Assembly (NCBI GenBank): GCA_020433835.1
Contig: JAGRBY010000368.1
Location: 1-7,359, forward strand
DNA: 7,359 nucleotides
Reading direction: 5' to 3'
Source: Anaerolineae bacterium
GTDB lineage: Bacteria; Chloroflexota; Anaerolineae; 4572-78; J111
Within the stretch, counting starts at the first letter, position 1; each line of letters opens with the position of its first letter. Below are positions 1 to 5,766 of the stretch, in pieces. The notes under the pieces were generated by a model. It saw only the letters and a program-made list of their open reading frames with translations. It had not been told where the DNA came from and searched no databases. The position numbers were made by a program, and so were the translations under genes.

Positions 1-1695
1 GTGCTGTTCCAAAAATGGGGTTCGATGCGGCAGATGATGCCCTACGTCATCGCCGTCATCCAGATCAACCTGGCCTTTTTCACCATGCTGGTGGTTTTTG
101 TGGCCAACCCCTTCGAGCAAAGCGCTTTCTTCCCGTCCGACGGCACCGGTATGAACCCGCTGCTGCGCCATTTCGGGATGATCATCCACCCGCCGATGCT
201 CTACCTGGGCTTTACCGCGTTTGTTATTCCCTACGCCTTTGCCATCGCCGCGCTAGTGACGCGCCAAACCAACGACGTTTGGATTCGCACCACCCGCCGC
301 TGGACGCTAACCGCCTGGCTGTTTCTCAGCATCGGCCTGGTGTTGGGCGGTTGGTGGGCCTACGATGTGCTGGGCTGGGGTGGCTACTGGGGCTGGGACC
401 CGGTTGAAAACTCATCGCTGATTCCGTGGCTGGTGGCAACGCCATTCCTGCATTCGGTGATGATGCAAGAGAACCGGGGCATGCTCAAACGCTGGAACAT
501 GGCTCTGATTATTCTGACTTACAGTTTGATGCTCAATGGCACGTTTCTAACCCGGGCCGGGATGATTGCCTCGGTGCATACCTTTGCCCAAAGCGCCATC
601 GGGCCGCTGTTCTTGGGTTTTATCGCGCTGATGTTTAGCCTGTCGCTCTATCTCTTTATCTCCCGCTGGGATGATCTCAAATCGGAGAATGAGCTTGACT
701 CGCTGGTTTCTCGCGAGTCCTTTTTCATGTTTAACAACCTCATCTTCGTCGGCTTGGCGGTCATCGTTTGGTGGGGAACGCACTTCCCGCTCTTTTCAGA
801 AGCCGTTACCGGTGAAGCAATTGTGGTTGGCCCGCCCTTCTTCGAGAAGACCACCGCGCCATTATGGGCCATAGTTCTGCTGCTCATGGGCATCACCCCG
901 TTGATTCCGTGGCGCAGGGCATCGCTGAAAAAGCTGGGCGATACGTTGCTGTGGCCGACAGCGGTCGGGCTGGCGATCATCGCGCTGCTTTATATTGCGG
1001 CTAACATCAAGATTTGGGGCGCACTGGTGGGCTTTGGTCTGTGTGCCTTCACCCTAACCGCCACGCTGATTGAATACTGGCGCGGCGTGAGCGCTCGCCA
1101 TCGCAGCCGGGGCGAAAGTTATCCGGTCGCGCTGTGGACGCTGATTCAGCGCAATCGGCGGCGCTACGGCGGCTATATGATTCACATCGGCGTTATCTTG
1201 GTTGCCATCGGCATTATTGGCAGCCGCTTCTATCAGGTTGAAACGCAGAAGAATCTGGCCGTCGGCGAGAGTATGACCATCAGCAGCGATTTAATCGGCA
1301 CCTATGAGTTAACCTATCAGGGATTGCGCGAAGGCCAAAGCCCCGACGACCGTCAAATTATTGAGGCGCTGCTCACGGTCAACTTCAACGGCCAACCTGC
1401 CGGCGAAATTGCTCCCATCCGCGAATTCTTTGTGGTGCAGCAGCAGCCGATGACCATTCCCGACAAACGCAGCACTCTGGCCGATGATCTGTATGTTATC
1501 TTGGCCGGGTGGGAAGGCACCGGCGAAACCGCCACGTTCAAAGCCTACATCAACCCGCTGGTCAACTGGATTTGGGTCGGCGGCGTGGTGTTCATACTCG
1601 GCACGCTGATCGCGGCCTGGCCTAATCCCACGCAATCGGCGCAACGGTCTGCCGCGCCGGTCAAGGTGCGAGGCGCAACTGCGGCGGTGAAGTGA
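1..1695 (+). CDS. ccmF: Cytochrome c heme lyase subunit CcmF (5'-partial)
   Basis: CcmF is the integral-membrane core of the System I ligase that attaches heme, delivered by holo-CcmE, to CXXCH apocytochromes outside the membrane. The visible 564 residues contain the tryptophan-rich WWD signature WGGYWGWDPVENSSLIPWL (residues 126-144), the HPPMLYLG block with His63, the segment SVHTF with His193 (these two match the external heme-ligand histidines of CcmF), His151 after the WWD motif, and His395 in GGYMIHIG, which matches the buried heme b ligand. About eleven hydrophobic segments precede an external domain (about 409-518) and a last membrane helix (521-540). Known CcmF proteins are about 650 residues and place the first external histidine about 110 residues further in, so about 100 N-terminal residues lie upstream and the GTG at base 1 is probably an internal Val. 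The stop is TGA at 1693-1695. Identification is very secure; the start is outside the window. Confidence 0.96.
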   Translation: MLFQKWGSMRQMMPYVIAVIQINLAFFTMLVVFVANPFEQSAFFPSDGTGMNPLLRHFGMIIHPPMLYLGFTAFVIPYAFAIAALVTRQTNDVWIRTTRRWTLTAWLFLSIGLVLGGWWAYDVLGWGGYWGWDPVENSSLIPWLVATPFLHSVMMQENRGMLKRWNMALIILTYSLMLNGTFLTRAGMIASVHTFAQSAIGPLFLGFIALMFSLSLYLFISRWDDLKSENELDSLVSRESFFMFNNLIFVGLAVIVWWGTHFPLFSEAVTGEAIVVGPPFFEKTTAPLWAIVLLLMGITPLIPWRRASLKKLGDTLLWPTAVGLAIIALLYIAANIKIWGALVGFGLCAFTLTATLIEYWRGVSARHRSRGESYPVALWTLIQRNRRRYGGYMIHIGVILVAIGIIGSRFYQVETQKNLAVGESMTISSDLIGTYELTYQGLREGQSPDDRQIIEALLTVNFNGQPAGEIAPIREFFVVQQQPMTIPDKRSTLADDLYVILAGWEGTGETATFKAYINPLVNWIWVGGVVFILGTLIAAWPNPTQSAQRSAAPVKVRGATAAVK

Positions 1696-1729
1696 GGGCC
1701 AGATAAGGCTTAACCACGACTAAAATACC

Positions 1730-1760
1730 ATTTTTGTGATGTCGTATACGATATTACAAT
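1730..1760 (+). promoter_or_regulatory. 26-bp imperfect palindrome with promoter-like flanks
   Basis: Bases 1734-1759 form an inverted repeat: 11 of 13 positions per arm are complementary, and both mismatches are G/T, so they would be wobble pairs in RNA. The core TCGTATACGA (1742-1751) is a perfect 10-bp palindrome. The symmetry suggests a dimeric repressor operator (GntR-type sites often centre on GTATAC), but no regulator gene is in the window. TTGTGA (1734-1739) and TACAAT (1755-1760), 15 bp apart, could be a weak promoter, which would place the operator directly on it. The site lies in the gap between ccmF and the small gene. Confidence 0.4.
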
Positions 1761-1784
1761 TGGGCAAGTAAATTAAGGATGGAT

Positions 1785-2009
1785 ATGATGGGAAGATTTA
1801 CCTTTGTTGAGTTGACTGCGTCGAAACAAATTCGTGAACAAAAAGCCGCTTATGAAGCCGTATTATCAAGATTAGGACCAGAAGCCACCGATGAGGAAGT
1901 TGAACGTTATCTGTCGGAACGAGAGCAAGTAGAGCCGGAGGCAGGGTTAGAACCAGAAGCGATAATTCGATTGAAAGAACGTATAGCGCAAGTGAAACAA
2001 TCCGCATAA
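1785..2009 (+). CDS. Small charged protein of unknown function
   Basis: I do not recognise this protein of about 74 residues. It starts with a short hydrophobic stretch (MGRFTFVELTASK) and continues as a charged, Glu/Arg/Lys-rich, probably alpha-helical chain with an acidic patch around EEVERYLSEREQVEPEAG. It has no signal peptide, membrane helix, Cys or recognisable catalytic motif, so it is probably cytoplasmic. Three in-frame ATGs lie at 1779, 1785 and 1788; the AAGGA at 1775-1779 overlaps the first and sits 5 and 8 nt before the others, so 1785 or 1788 is the better start. Codon choice (AGA, ATA, TTA, CGA, GGA) is clearly more AT-leaning than in ccmF. It lies between ccmF and ccmH on the same strand, 89 nt after ccmF and 18 nt before the chosen ccmH start. 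It could be a late insertion or a lineage-specific accessory gene; no function is assigned. Confidence 0.6.
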   Translation: MMGRFTFVELTASKQIREQKAAYEAVLSRLGPEATDEEVERYLSEREQVEPEAGLEPEAIIRLKERIAQVKQSA

Positions 2010-2027
2010 TTCGTGTGGAAACTGTTT

Positions 2028-2576
2028 ATGTGTAAACAAAAAAGCAAAGTCAATCTATCGCTAACCAAAAATTCGCCTTATCTTGCCAAAGCGACCTTCT
2101 TTCTTACGCTCACTTGCCTCCTACTGGCTATTAGTCTAATCATCCTCCCCACTCCCTCTCTGGCTCAAGAACCCAGCCTTGACGATATTGATGATGTGGC
2201 GAAACAGATGAACTGCCCGACCTGTGTCGGCGTTAATCTGGCCGACTGCCGGACGCAAACCTGCGAACAGTGGCGCGACCAAATTGCCGATTTACTGGCT
2301 GAGGGCTACACTGAGCAGGAAATACTCGACTATTTCGAGGAGCGTTACGGAACGCGGGTGCTGCTCGAACCGCCGCGCCACGGAATAACACTGGTTTTGT
2401 GGGTTTTACCGGTTGTCGCGCTGATAGCCGGAGCTATTGGGTTAGCGATGCTTATGCGCAAGTGGAACCAGCCCCAACCGATTACAGTCGCAGCCGATGA
2501 AGCATCGACCTTAACTGACTCGCACCTTTCGGACTCGTATCTCAAACAGGTAGAAGAAGATTTGGACCACTCATAG
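2028..2576 (+). CDS. ccmH: Cytochrome c maturation protein CcmH
   Basis: CcmH is a membrane-anchored thiol reductant that works with CcmG and CcmF to reduce and present apocytochrome CXXCH cysteines. From the ATG at 2028 the product is 182 residues. It has a hydrophobic N-terminal segment ending in PTPSLAQE, which looks like a signal peptide or anchor, then the family core: an MNCPTC motif in place of the usual LRCxxC, followed by an amphipathic helical hairpin ending EERYGTRVLLEPPRHG. A second membrane helix (about residues 120-142) and a polar tail follow. Two further cysteines follow the CPTC pair, giving four in 17 residues. A GTG at 2013 is also in frame but has no ribosome site; GGAA at 2017-2020 sits 7 nt before the ATG. 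ccmG starts 8 nt after the TAG stop. The first 45 or so codons are noticeably AT-rich. Confidence 0.92.
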   Translation: MCKQKSKVNLSLTKNSPYLAKATFFLTLTCLLLAISLIILPTPSLAQEPSLDDIDDVAKQMNCPTCVGVNLADCRTQTCEQWRDQIADLLAEGYTEQEILDYFEERYGTRVLLEPPRHGITLVLWVLPVVALIAGAIGLAMLMRKWNQPQPITVAADEASTLTDSHLSDSYLKQVEEDLDHS

Positions 2577-2581
2577 AGGAA
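2575..2581 (+). promoter_or_regulatory. Ribosome binding site of ccmG
   Basis: AGAGGAA overlaps the TAG stop of ccmH (2574-2576) and ends 3 nt before the ATG at 2585; its AGGA core ends 4 nt before it. The close packing supports translation in series from ccmH to ccmG. Confidence 0.6.
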
Positions 2582-2584
2582 CAG

Positions 2585-3157
2585 ATGGAACAAGCTATTC
2601 CGCAACGAAAAACAGGATCAAACAAAAAATATCTATGGATTATCGGCACGGTCGTGCTGCTTGGCTGGGTCGTGATGATGATCATCAATATGAATTCGGT
2701 CGAGTCAACGGCTATGCAGGGTCGCGTGGCTCCCGATTTTACGATGCCGCTCTTCGATCAATTTAGCGATGACGAAGTGCAGTTGTCTGAACTGCGCGGT
2801 CAGGTGGTGGTCATCAATTTTTGGGCCAGTTGGTGCGTAGAGTGCTACAAAGAAGCGGAGCTGCTGGAGCAAACCTGGCGCGATTATCAGGATCAAGGCG
2901 TCGTCTTCTTGGGCGTCGATTACCTGGACACTGATAAAGAGGCGCTGGCCTATATGAACAAGTACGGCATTACCTATCCCTCTGGCCCCGATATGGGCAG
3001 TGATATATCGAACAGCTATGGCATTACCGGCGTGCCGGAAACCTTCTTTATTGATAAAGACGGCAACATTGCCCATGTCCAAATTGGGCCGATAGAGCAA
3101 AATCAACTCTACAGCCTGCTCAATAAACTGATTGCCCAGCCGGCGCAGGGAACGTAG
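2585..3157 (+). CDS. ccmG: Membrane-anchored thioredoxin-like protein (CcmG/ResA/DsbE family)
   Basis: This is the thiol-disulfide reductant of the Ccm pathway, tethered outside the membrane and working with CcmH. It has 190 residues: an uncleaved N-terminal anchor (about 16-36, after a Lys/Arg-rich start), then a TlpA/ResA-type thioredoxin fold opening with GRVAPDFTMPL and LSELRGQVVVINFWASWC. The active site is C84-V-E-C87, followed by the expected strands and the cis-proline loop GVPETFFID (Pro151). The central insert after the active site (VDYLDTDKEALAYMNKYGI) is typical of CcmG/ResA. Glu86 replaces the Pro normally found before the second Cys. The gene lies 8 nt after ccmH and 1 nt before the CcmI-like gene. 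The family is secure; CcmG rather than another TlpA-like protein is inferred from the operon. Confidence 0.92.
   Translation: MEQAIPQRKTGSNKKYLWIIGTVVLLGWVVMMIINMNSVESTAMQGRVAPDFTMPLFDQFSDDEVQLSELRGQVVVINFWASWCVECYKEAELLEQTWRDYQDQGVVFLGVDYLDTDKEALAYMNKYGITYPSGPDMGSDISNSYGITGVPETFFIDKDGNIAHVQIGPIEQNQLYSLLNKLIAQPAQGT
3147..3152 (+). promoter_or_regulatory. Ribosome binding site fixing the CcmI-like start
   Basis: AGGGAA inside the end of ccmG lies 6 nt before ATG 3159. It supports that start over an in-frame TTG at 3132, which would add nine Arg-rich residues in front of the membrane helix. Confidence 0.55.
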
Positions 3158-3158
3158 G

Positions 3159-3839
3159 ATGGATTATCTAACCATCATTATGATCGTGCTGTTGATTGGT
3201 GTGACCATCGGGCTGGTGAGCGTTCCCCTCTGGCAGCCGGCCCCTACAACTTCCGCACTAAAAGAAGTCGAACAACCCGGCCAAACCTTGGATGAGTTAG
3301 AAGTCCAGTACCAGGCTGCGCTGGCAGCTATCAAGGATCTCAACTTTGATCATGAGATGGGCAAGGTCTCGACCGAAGATTACCAAATCTTTCTGACAAA
3401 AAGCAAGCTCGAAGCCGCCCGCATCCGGCAAACCATCGATCACCTCAGCAGCACCGAACTTTTAGAGCAAGAGCAAGCGCTTGATGCGGAAATAGAATCC
3501 CTCGTGGCAGAACTGCGGCACCGTTCCGAACCGGATGAAAACCTCTTGGTTGAGATCGATGCCGAAATCGAGGCGCTGAAATCTATGCAGCCCAGCCTAC
3601 CTACTACAGAGGGTATCGCCTGCTCCCACTGCGGCGCAACTCTTCGGGCCGACGACAAATTTTGCACAAGCTGCGGTCAAGTCGTCCCCGACCATATCGA
3701 TGACCTCAGCACGGACGACAACGCCGATCACTGTCCTCACTGCGGCTACGGTTACCAATCTGGTGACGCTTTCTGCGCCCAATGCGGTACGCCCCTCAAC
3801 GAAGCCGCTATCCAAAACTACGAAAACGCGAAGATATAA
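3159..3839 (+). CDS. CcmI-like membrane protein with two C-terminal zinc ribbons
   Basis: The protein has 226 residues: one N-terminal membrane helix (about 3-24), a helical/coiled-coil part (about 43-145) and two tandem four-cysteine zinc ribbons. The segment LDELEVQYQAALAAIKDLNF followed by DHEMGKVSTEDYQ is the membrane-proximal module of CcmI-type proteins, which in System I scaffold CcmF/CcmH and apocytochrome. The TPR domain of proteobacterial CcmI is absent. Instead there are C155-x2-C158...C169-x2-C172 and C192-x2-C195...C206-x2-C209, typical zinc-ribbon spacing. The start is ATG 3159, 1 nt after the ccmG stop, with AGGGAA (3147-3152) 6 nt upstream; the stop overlaps the next start as TAATG. 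Whether the ribbons face the cytoplasm or the outside cannot be decided from the sequence. The CcmI-like role comes from the module plus position; the ribbon function is unknown. Confidence 0.8.
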   Translation: MDYLTIIMIVLLIGVTIGLVSVPLWQPAPTTSALKEVEQPGQTLDELEVQYQAALAAIKDLNFDHEMGKVSTEDYQIFLTKSKLEAARIRQTIDHLSSTELLEQEQALDAEIESLVAELRHRSEPDENLLVEIDAEIEALKSMQPSLPTTEGIACSHCGATLRADDKFCTSCGQVVPDHIDDLSTDDNADHCPHCGYGYQSGDAFCAQCGTPLNEAAIQNYENAKI

Positions 3840-5677
3840 TGGGTCAGCAAAAACCTATCATTGTTCAAAATGATGCTATAAACCATTGCGTAATGCGTAG
3901 TGCGTATTCCATAGTTTTTAACACACACTACGCACTACGTACTATGTTTCTTGTAATCGGACTCAGTTTACTTTTTGCCCTCCCTGCCTACGCCCAATCT
4001 CCCGACACCCAACCGGCGGTGTCCGGCGGTCGAGGCTTGTGGTCGGAGAACTGCGCCCCCTGCCACGGTCCCACCGGCGCAGGCGATGGACCAACGTCCC
4101 AATCAATTGAGAACGGGGTTCCTAGTTTTCTCGATCCCGAAGTCTATCGGGCCAACGCGCCGGTGGAACATTTCGACATCATCAAAAACGGGCGTATCGA
4201 AAATTTAATGCCGCCCTGGGGCGGTCGTTTTGATGATGCTCAAATCTGGGATTTGACGGCCTATGTCTGGAGTTTGCATACGACACCGGATGATCTGGTG
4301 AAGGGCGCTGAAATTTACACCGAACGCTGCGCCGCTTGCCACGGCGAAGGCGGAGCCGGTGATGGCGTTCAGGCAGCGGTCGATATGAACAACCTGGCCG
4401 ATCTGCAAATTGTATCGCAGCAAAGCCTGGACGATTGGCACAGCGGCTTTGCCGATACAGCCGCCCATGCTGAAATAAGCGACCTTTCGGATGAAGATCT
4501 GTGGTTGGCGCTCGATCACATTCGCACCTTTTCTTTTGCGGTGCCGCAGCGCAACGGCATTCTCAGCGGCCAAATTATCAACGGCACGACCAACGAACCA
4601 CAGGGCGATTTGGAGGTGACGCTCTACACATTTAGCGGAAATACCGCTGTGGAAGAGCACACCGCCCAAGCCGACAGCGACGGCAACTATCGCTTCGAAA
4701 ATCTATCGACCGATCCGGAGGTGATGTACGTGGTTGAGGGCCGTTTTGATGACGTCAGTTACCTCAGCCAGCCCAGCCCCTTCCCCGACGATAACAACAC
4801 GCAAAAGCTTGACCTCGACGTGTATGAAACGACCACCGACGAGGCAAGCATCAGCCTCTCCCGTCTTAACAACCTGGTTTCCTTTATGCCGAAGGCGGTT
4901 CGGGTCATCGAGTTGTTTGTTCTCGGCAACGATGGTGATAAAACTTATGTCGGCCAAGGGGGTTCGTCGTTCACTTTTGATTTACCGGATAATGCGACTA
5001 ACGTTTCTTTTCAAAACGATTTAAGCAACCGCTTTGTTGAAGCCGTTGACGGCGGCGGCTACACCACCAACGAACCGATTTTTCCCGGCGAAGAGGGTTT
5101 GGTTATTGTGGCCGTGTACGACTTGCCGTACGACAGCGATACGCTGTCAGTCGAGATGCCTATCCCGGCCGATGTCGAGTCGGTTAGTATGCTGATGGAG
5201 TTGCAGCCGGATATTGAACTGGTTAGCCAACAATTTCAGTTTGTCGAACGACGTACGCTGCAAAACAGCGAGTTTGGCACCTACAATGCCCAAAATTTGA
5301 AGGAAGGCGATGTTTTAACCTTCGAGATCAGCGGGCTGGACAATCTTACCTTTGAGACACCGGCCCCCAGTAACGCCCCCGCAGGATCGGTTGCTGCGCC
5401 CCCCAGCATCATCAATCAGGATGTCGTACGTTGGATTGTACTCGGCCTAGGCGGTGTTGCGATTGTGCTGGCTGCTTTTTTGTATCCGAGCTACCGACCG
5501 CGTCTCGTCCATACCGATGACGATCCGGCTCGACGCCGCCAGCGACTTCTGCTGCTTCTGGCACGATTAGACGAAACCCACGCAGCCGGTGAAATCGACG
5601 AGCAGGTTTATCGGCAGGCACGGGCTGAGTACAAGGCGGAGTTAATGCGGTTGATGAAGGTGGAGAGTGGAGACTAG
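3839..5677 (+). CDS. Di-heme cytochrome c fused to regulatory-like beta domain, membrane anchor and helical tail
   Basis: Two start codons are plausible. ATG 3839 overlaps the upstream stop (TAATG) and gives 612 residues; ATG 3944 begins directly with a signal peptide (MFLVIGLSLLFALPAYAQ) and gives 577. Numbering from 3944: cytochrome c domain 1 has C37-A-P-C40-H41 and a Met89 ligand in NLMPPWG; domain 2 has C129-A-A-C132-H133 and ends LSDEDLWLALDHIRTF. A carboxypeptidase-regulatory-like beta domain follows (about 205-295, GILSGQIINGTT, DGNYRFENL), then a beta-rich region (about 310-465) I cannot name, a membrane helix (495-517) and a basic helical tail (530-572) resembling SHOCT. Heme domains and beta modules should lie outside the membrane and the tail in the cytoplasm. 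It is a likely substrate of the Ccm machinery; an electron-transfer role is inferred, partner unknown. Both ends of the ORF run into short-repeat hairpins. Confidence 0.85.
   Translation: MGQQKPIIVQNDAINHCVMRSAYSIVFNTHYALRTMFLVIGLSLLFALPAYAQSPDTQPAVSGGRGLWSENCAPCHGPTGAGDGPTSQSIENGVPSFLDPEVYRANAPVEHFDIIKNGRIENLMPPWGGRFDDAQIWDLTAYVWSLHTTPDDLVKGAEIYTERCAACHGEGGAGDGVQAAVDMNNLADLQIVSQQSLDDWHSGFADTAAHAEISDLSDEDLWLALDHIRTFSFAVPQRNGILSGQIINGTTNEPQGDLEVTLYTFSGNTAVEEHTAQADSDGNYRFENLSTDPEVMYVVEGRFDDVSYLSQPSPFPDDNNTQKLDLDVYETTTDEASISLSRLNNLVSFMPKAVRVIELFVLGNDGDKTYVGQGGSSFTFDLPDNATNVSFQNDLSNRFVEAVDGGGYTTNEPIFPGEEGLVIVAVYDLPYDSDTLSVEMPIPADVESVSMLMELQPDIELVSQQFQFVERRTLQNSEFGTYNAQNLKEGDVLTFEISGLDNLTFETPAPSNAPAGSVAAPPSIINQDVVRWIVLGLGGVAIVLAAFLYPSYRPRLVHTDDDPARRRQRLLLLLARLDETHAAGEIDEQVYRQARAEYKAELMRLMKVESGD
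3887..3947 (+). repeat. TGCGTAR heptamer inverted repeat (translated)
   Basis: The left arm holds three tandem heptamers TGCGTAA, TGCGTAG, TGCGTAT (3887-3907); the right arm holds the reverse-complement type. CGTAGTGCGTA (3896-3906) pairs perfectly with TACGCACTACG (3929-3939). Pairing extends outward to 3888/3947 with one mismatch (3893/3942) and three G/T wobbles, around a 22-base loop (3907-3928). In the reading frame the right arm encodes NTHYALRTM, the familiar ITHYALR-type translation of ATTACGC heptamers. The right arm includes ATG 3944, a candidate cytochrome start. Confidence 0.85.
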
Positions 5678-5757
5678 AGATTAGAGACTGGAGATTGGGA
5701 GATAAGGAGATTTAATCTTTGTAATTAATCTCCTTATCTCCCAATCTCCTCATCTCC
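5661..5757 (+). repeat. GGAGATT-type short-repeat inverted repeat
   Basis: The left side is a purine-rich run of 7-base units (GGAGACT, AGAGATT, AGAGACT, GGAGATT). The right side is pyrimidine-rich with 8-base units (TTATCTCC, CAATCTCC, TCATCTCC). Bases 5690-5712 are perfectly complementary to 5727-5749: a 23-bp stem with a 14-base loop (5713-5726). The repeat supplies the final codons (VESGD) and TAG stop of the cytochrome gene, and it occupies the whole leader of ccmA. Confidence 0.9.
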
Positions 5758-5763
5758 TTTTTT
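5690..5763 (+). terminator. Possible terminator or attenuator hairpin before ccmA
   Basis: The 23-bp perfect stem (5690-5749) is followed after 8 nt by six T (5758-5763). The gap between stem and T-run is longer than in a standard intrinsic terminator and the stem is AT-rich at its top. If it terminates, ccmA would depend on read-through, since no promoter is visible between the hairpin and ATG 5767. It may simply be the repeat element landing in the intergenic gap. Confidence 0.3.
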
Positions 5764-5766
5764 ACG

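Noticed and set aside
1..3. GTG at base 1 as the true ccmF start
   Set aside because: The family carries about 110 more residues before the first external histidine than seen here, so the gene is cut by the window edge.
1798..2007. Minus-strand ORF opposite the small gene (hydrophobic product)
   Set aside because: It mirrors the small + strand gene, lacks a ribosome site and goes against the direction of all neighbours. The hydrophobic look comes from the antisense of Glu/Lys codons.
3132..3158. TTG extension of the CcmI-like protein
   Set aside because: It adds an Arg-rich peptide inside the end of ccmG; ATG 3159 has a ribosome site and begins directly with the membrane helix.
3782..3838. 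ATG 3782 as the cytochrome start
   Set aside because: It would overlap the zinc-ribbon gene by 58 bases in another frame and put a long charged stretch before the signal peptide; 3839 or 3944 is better.
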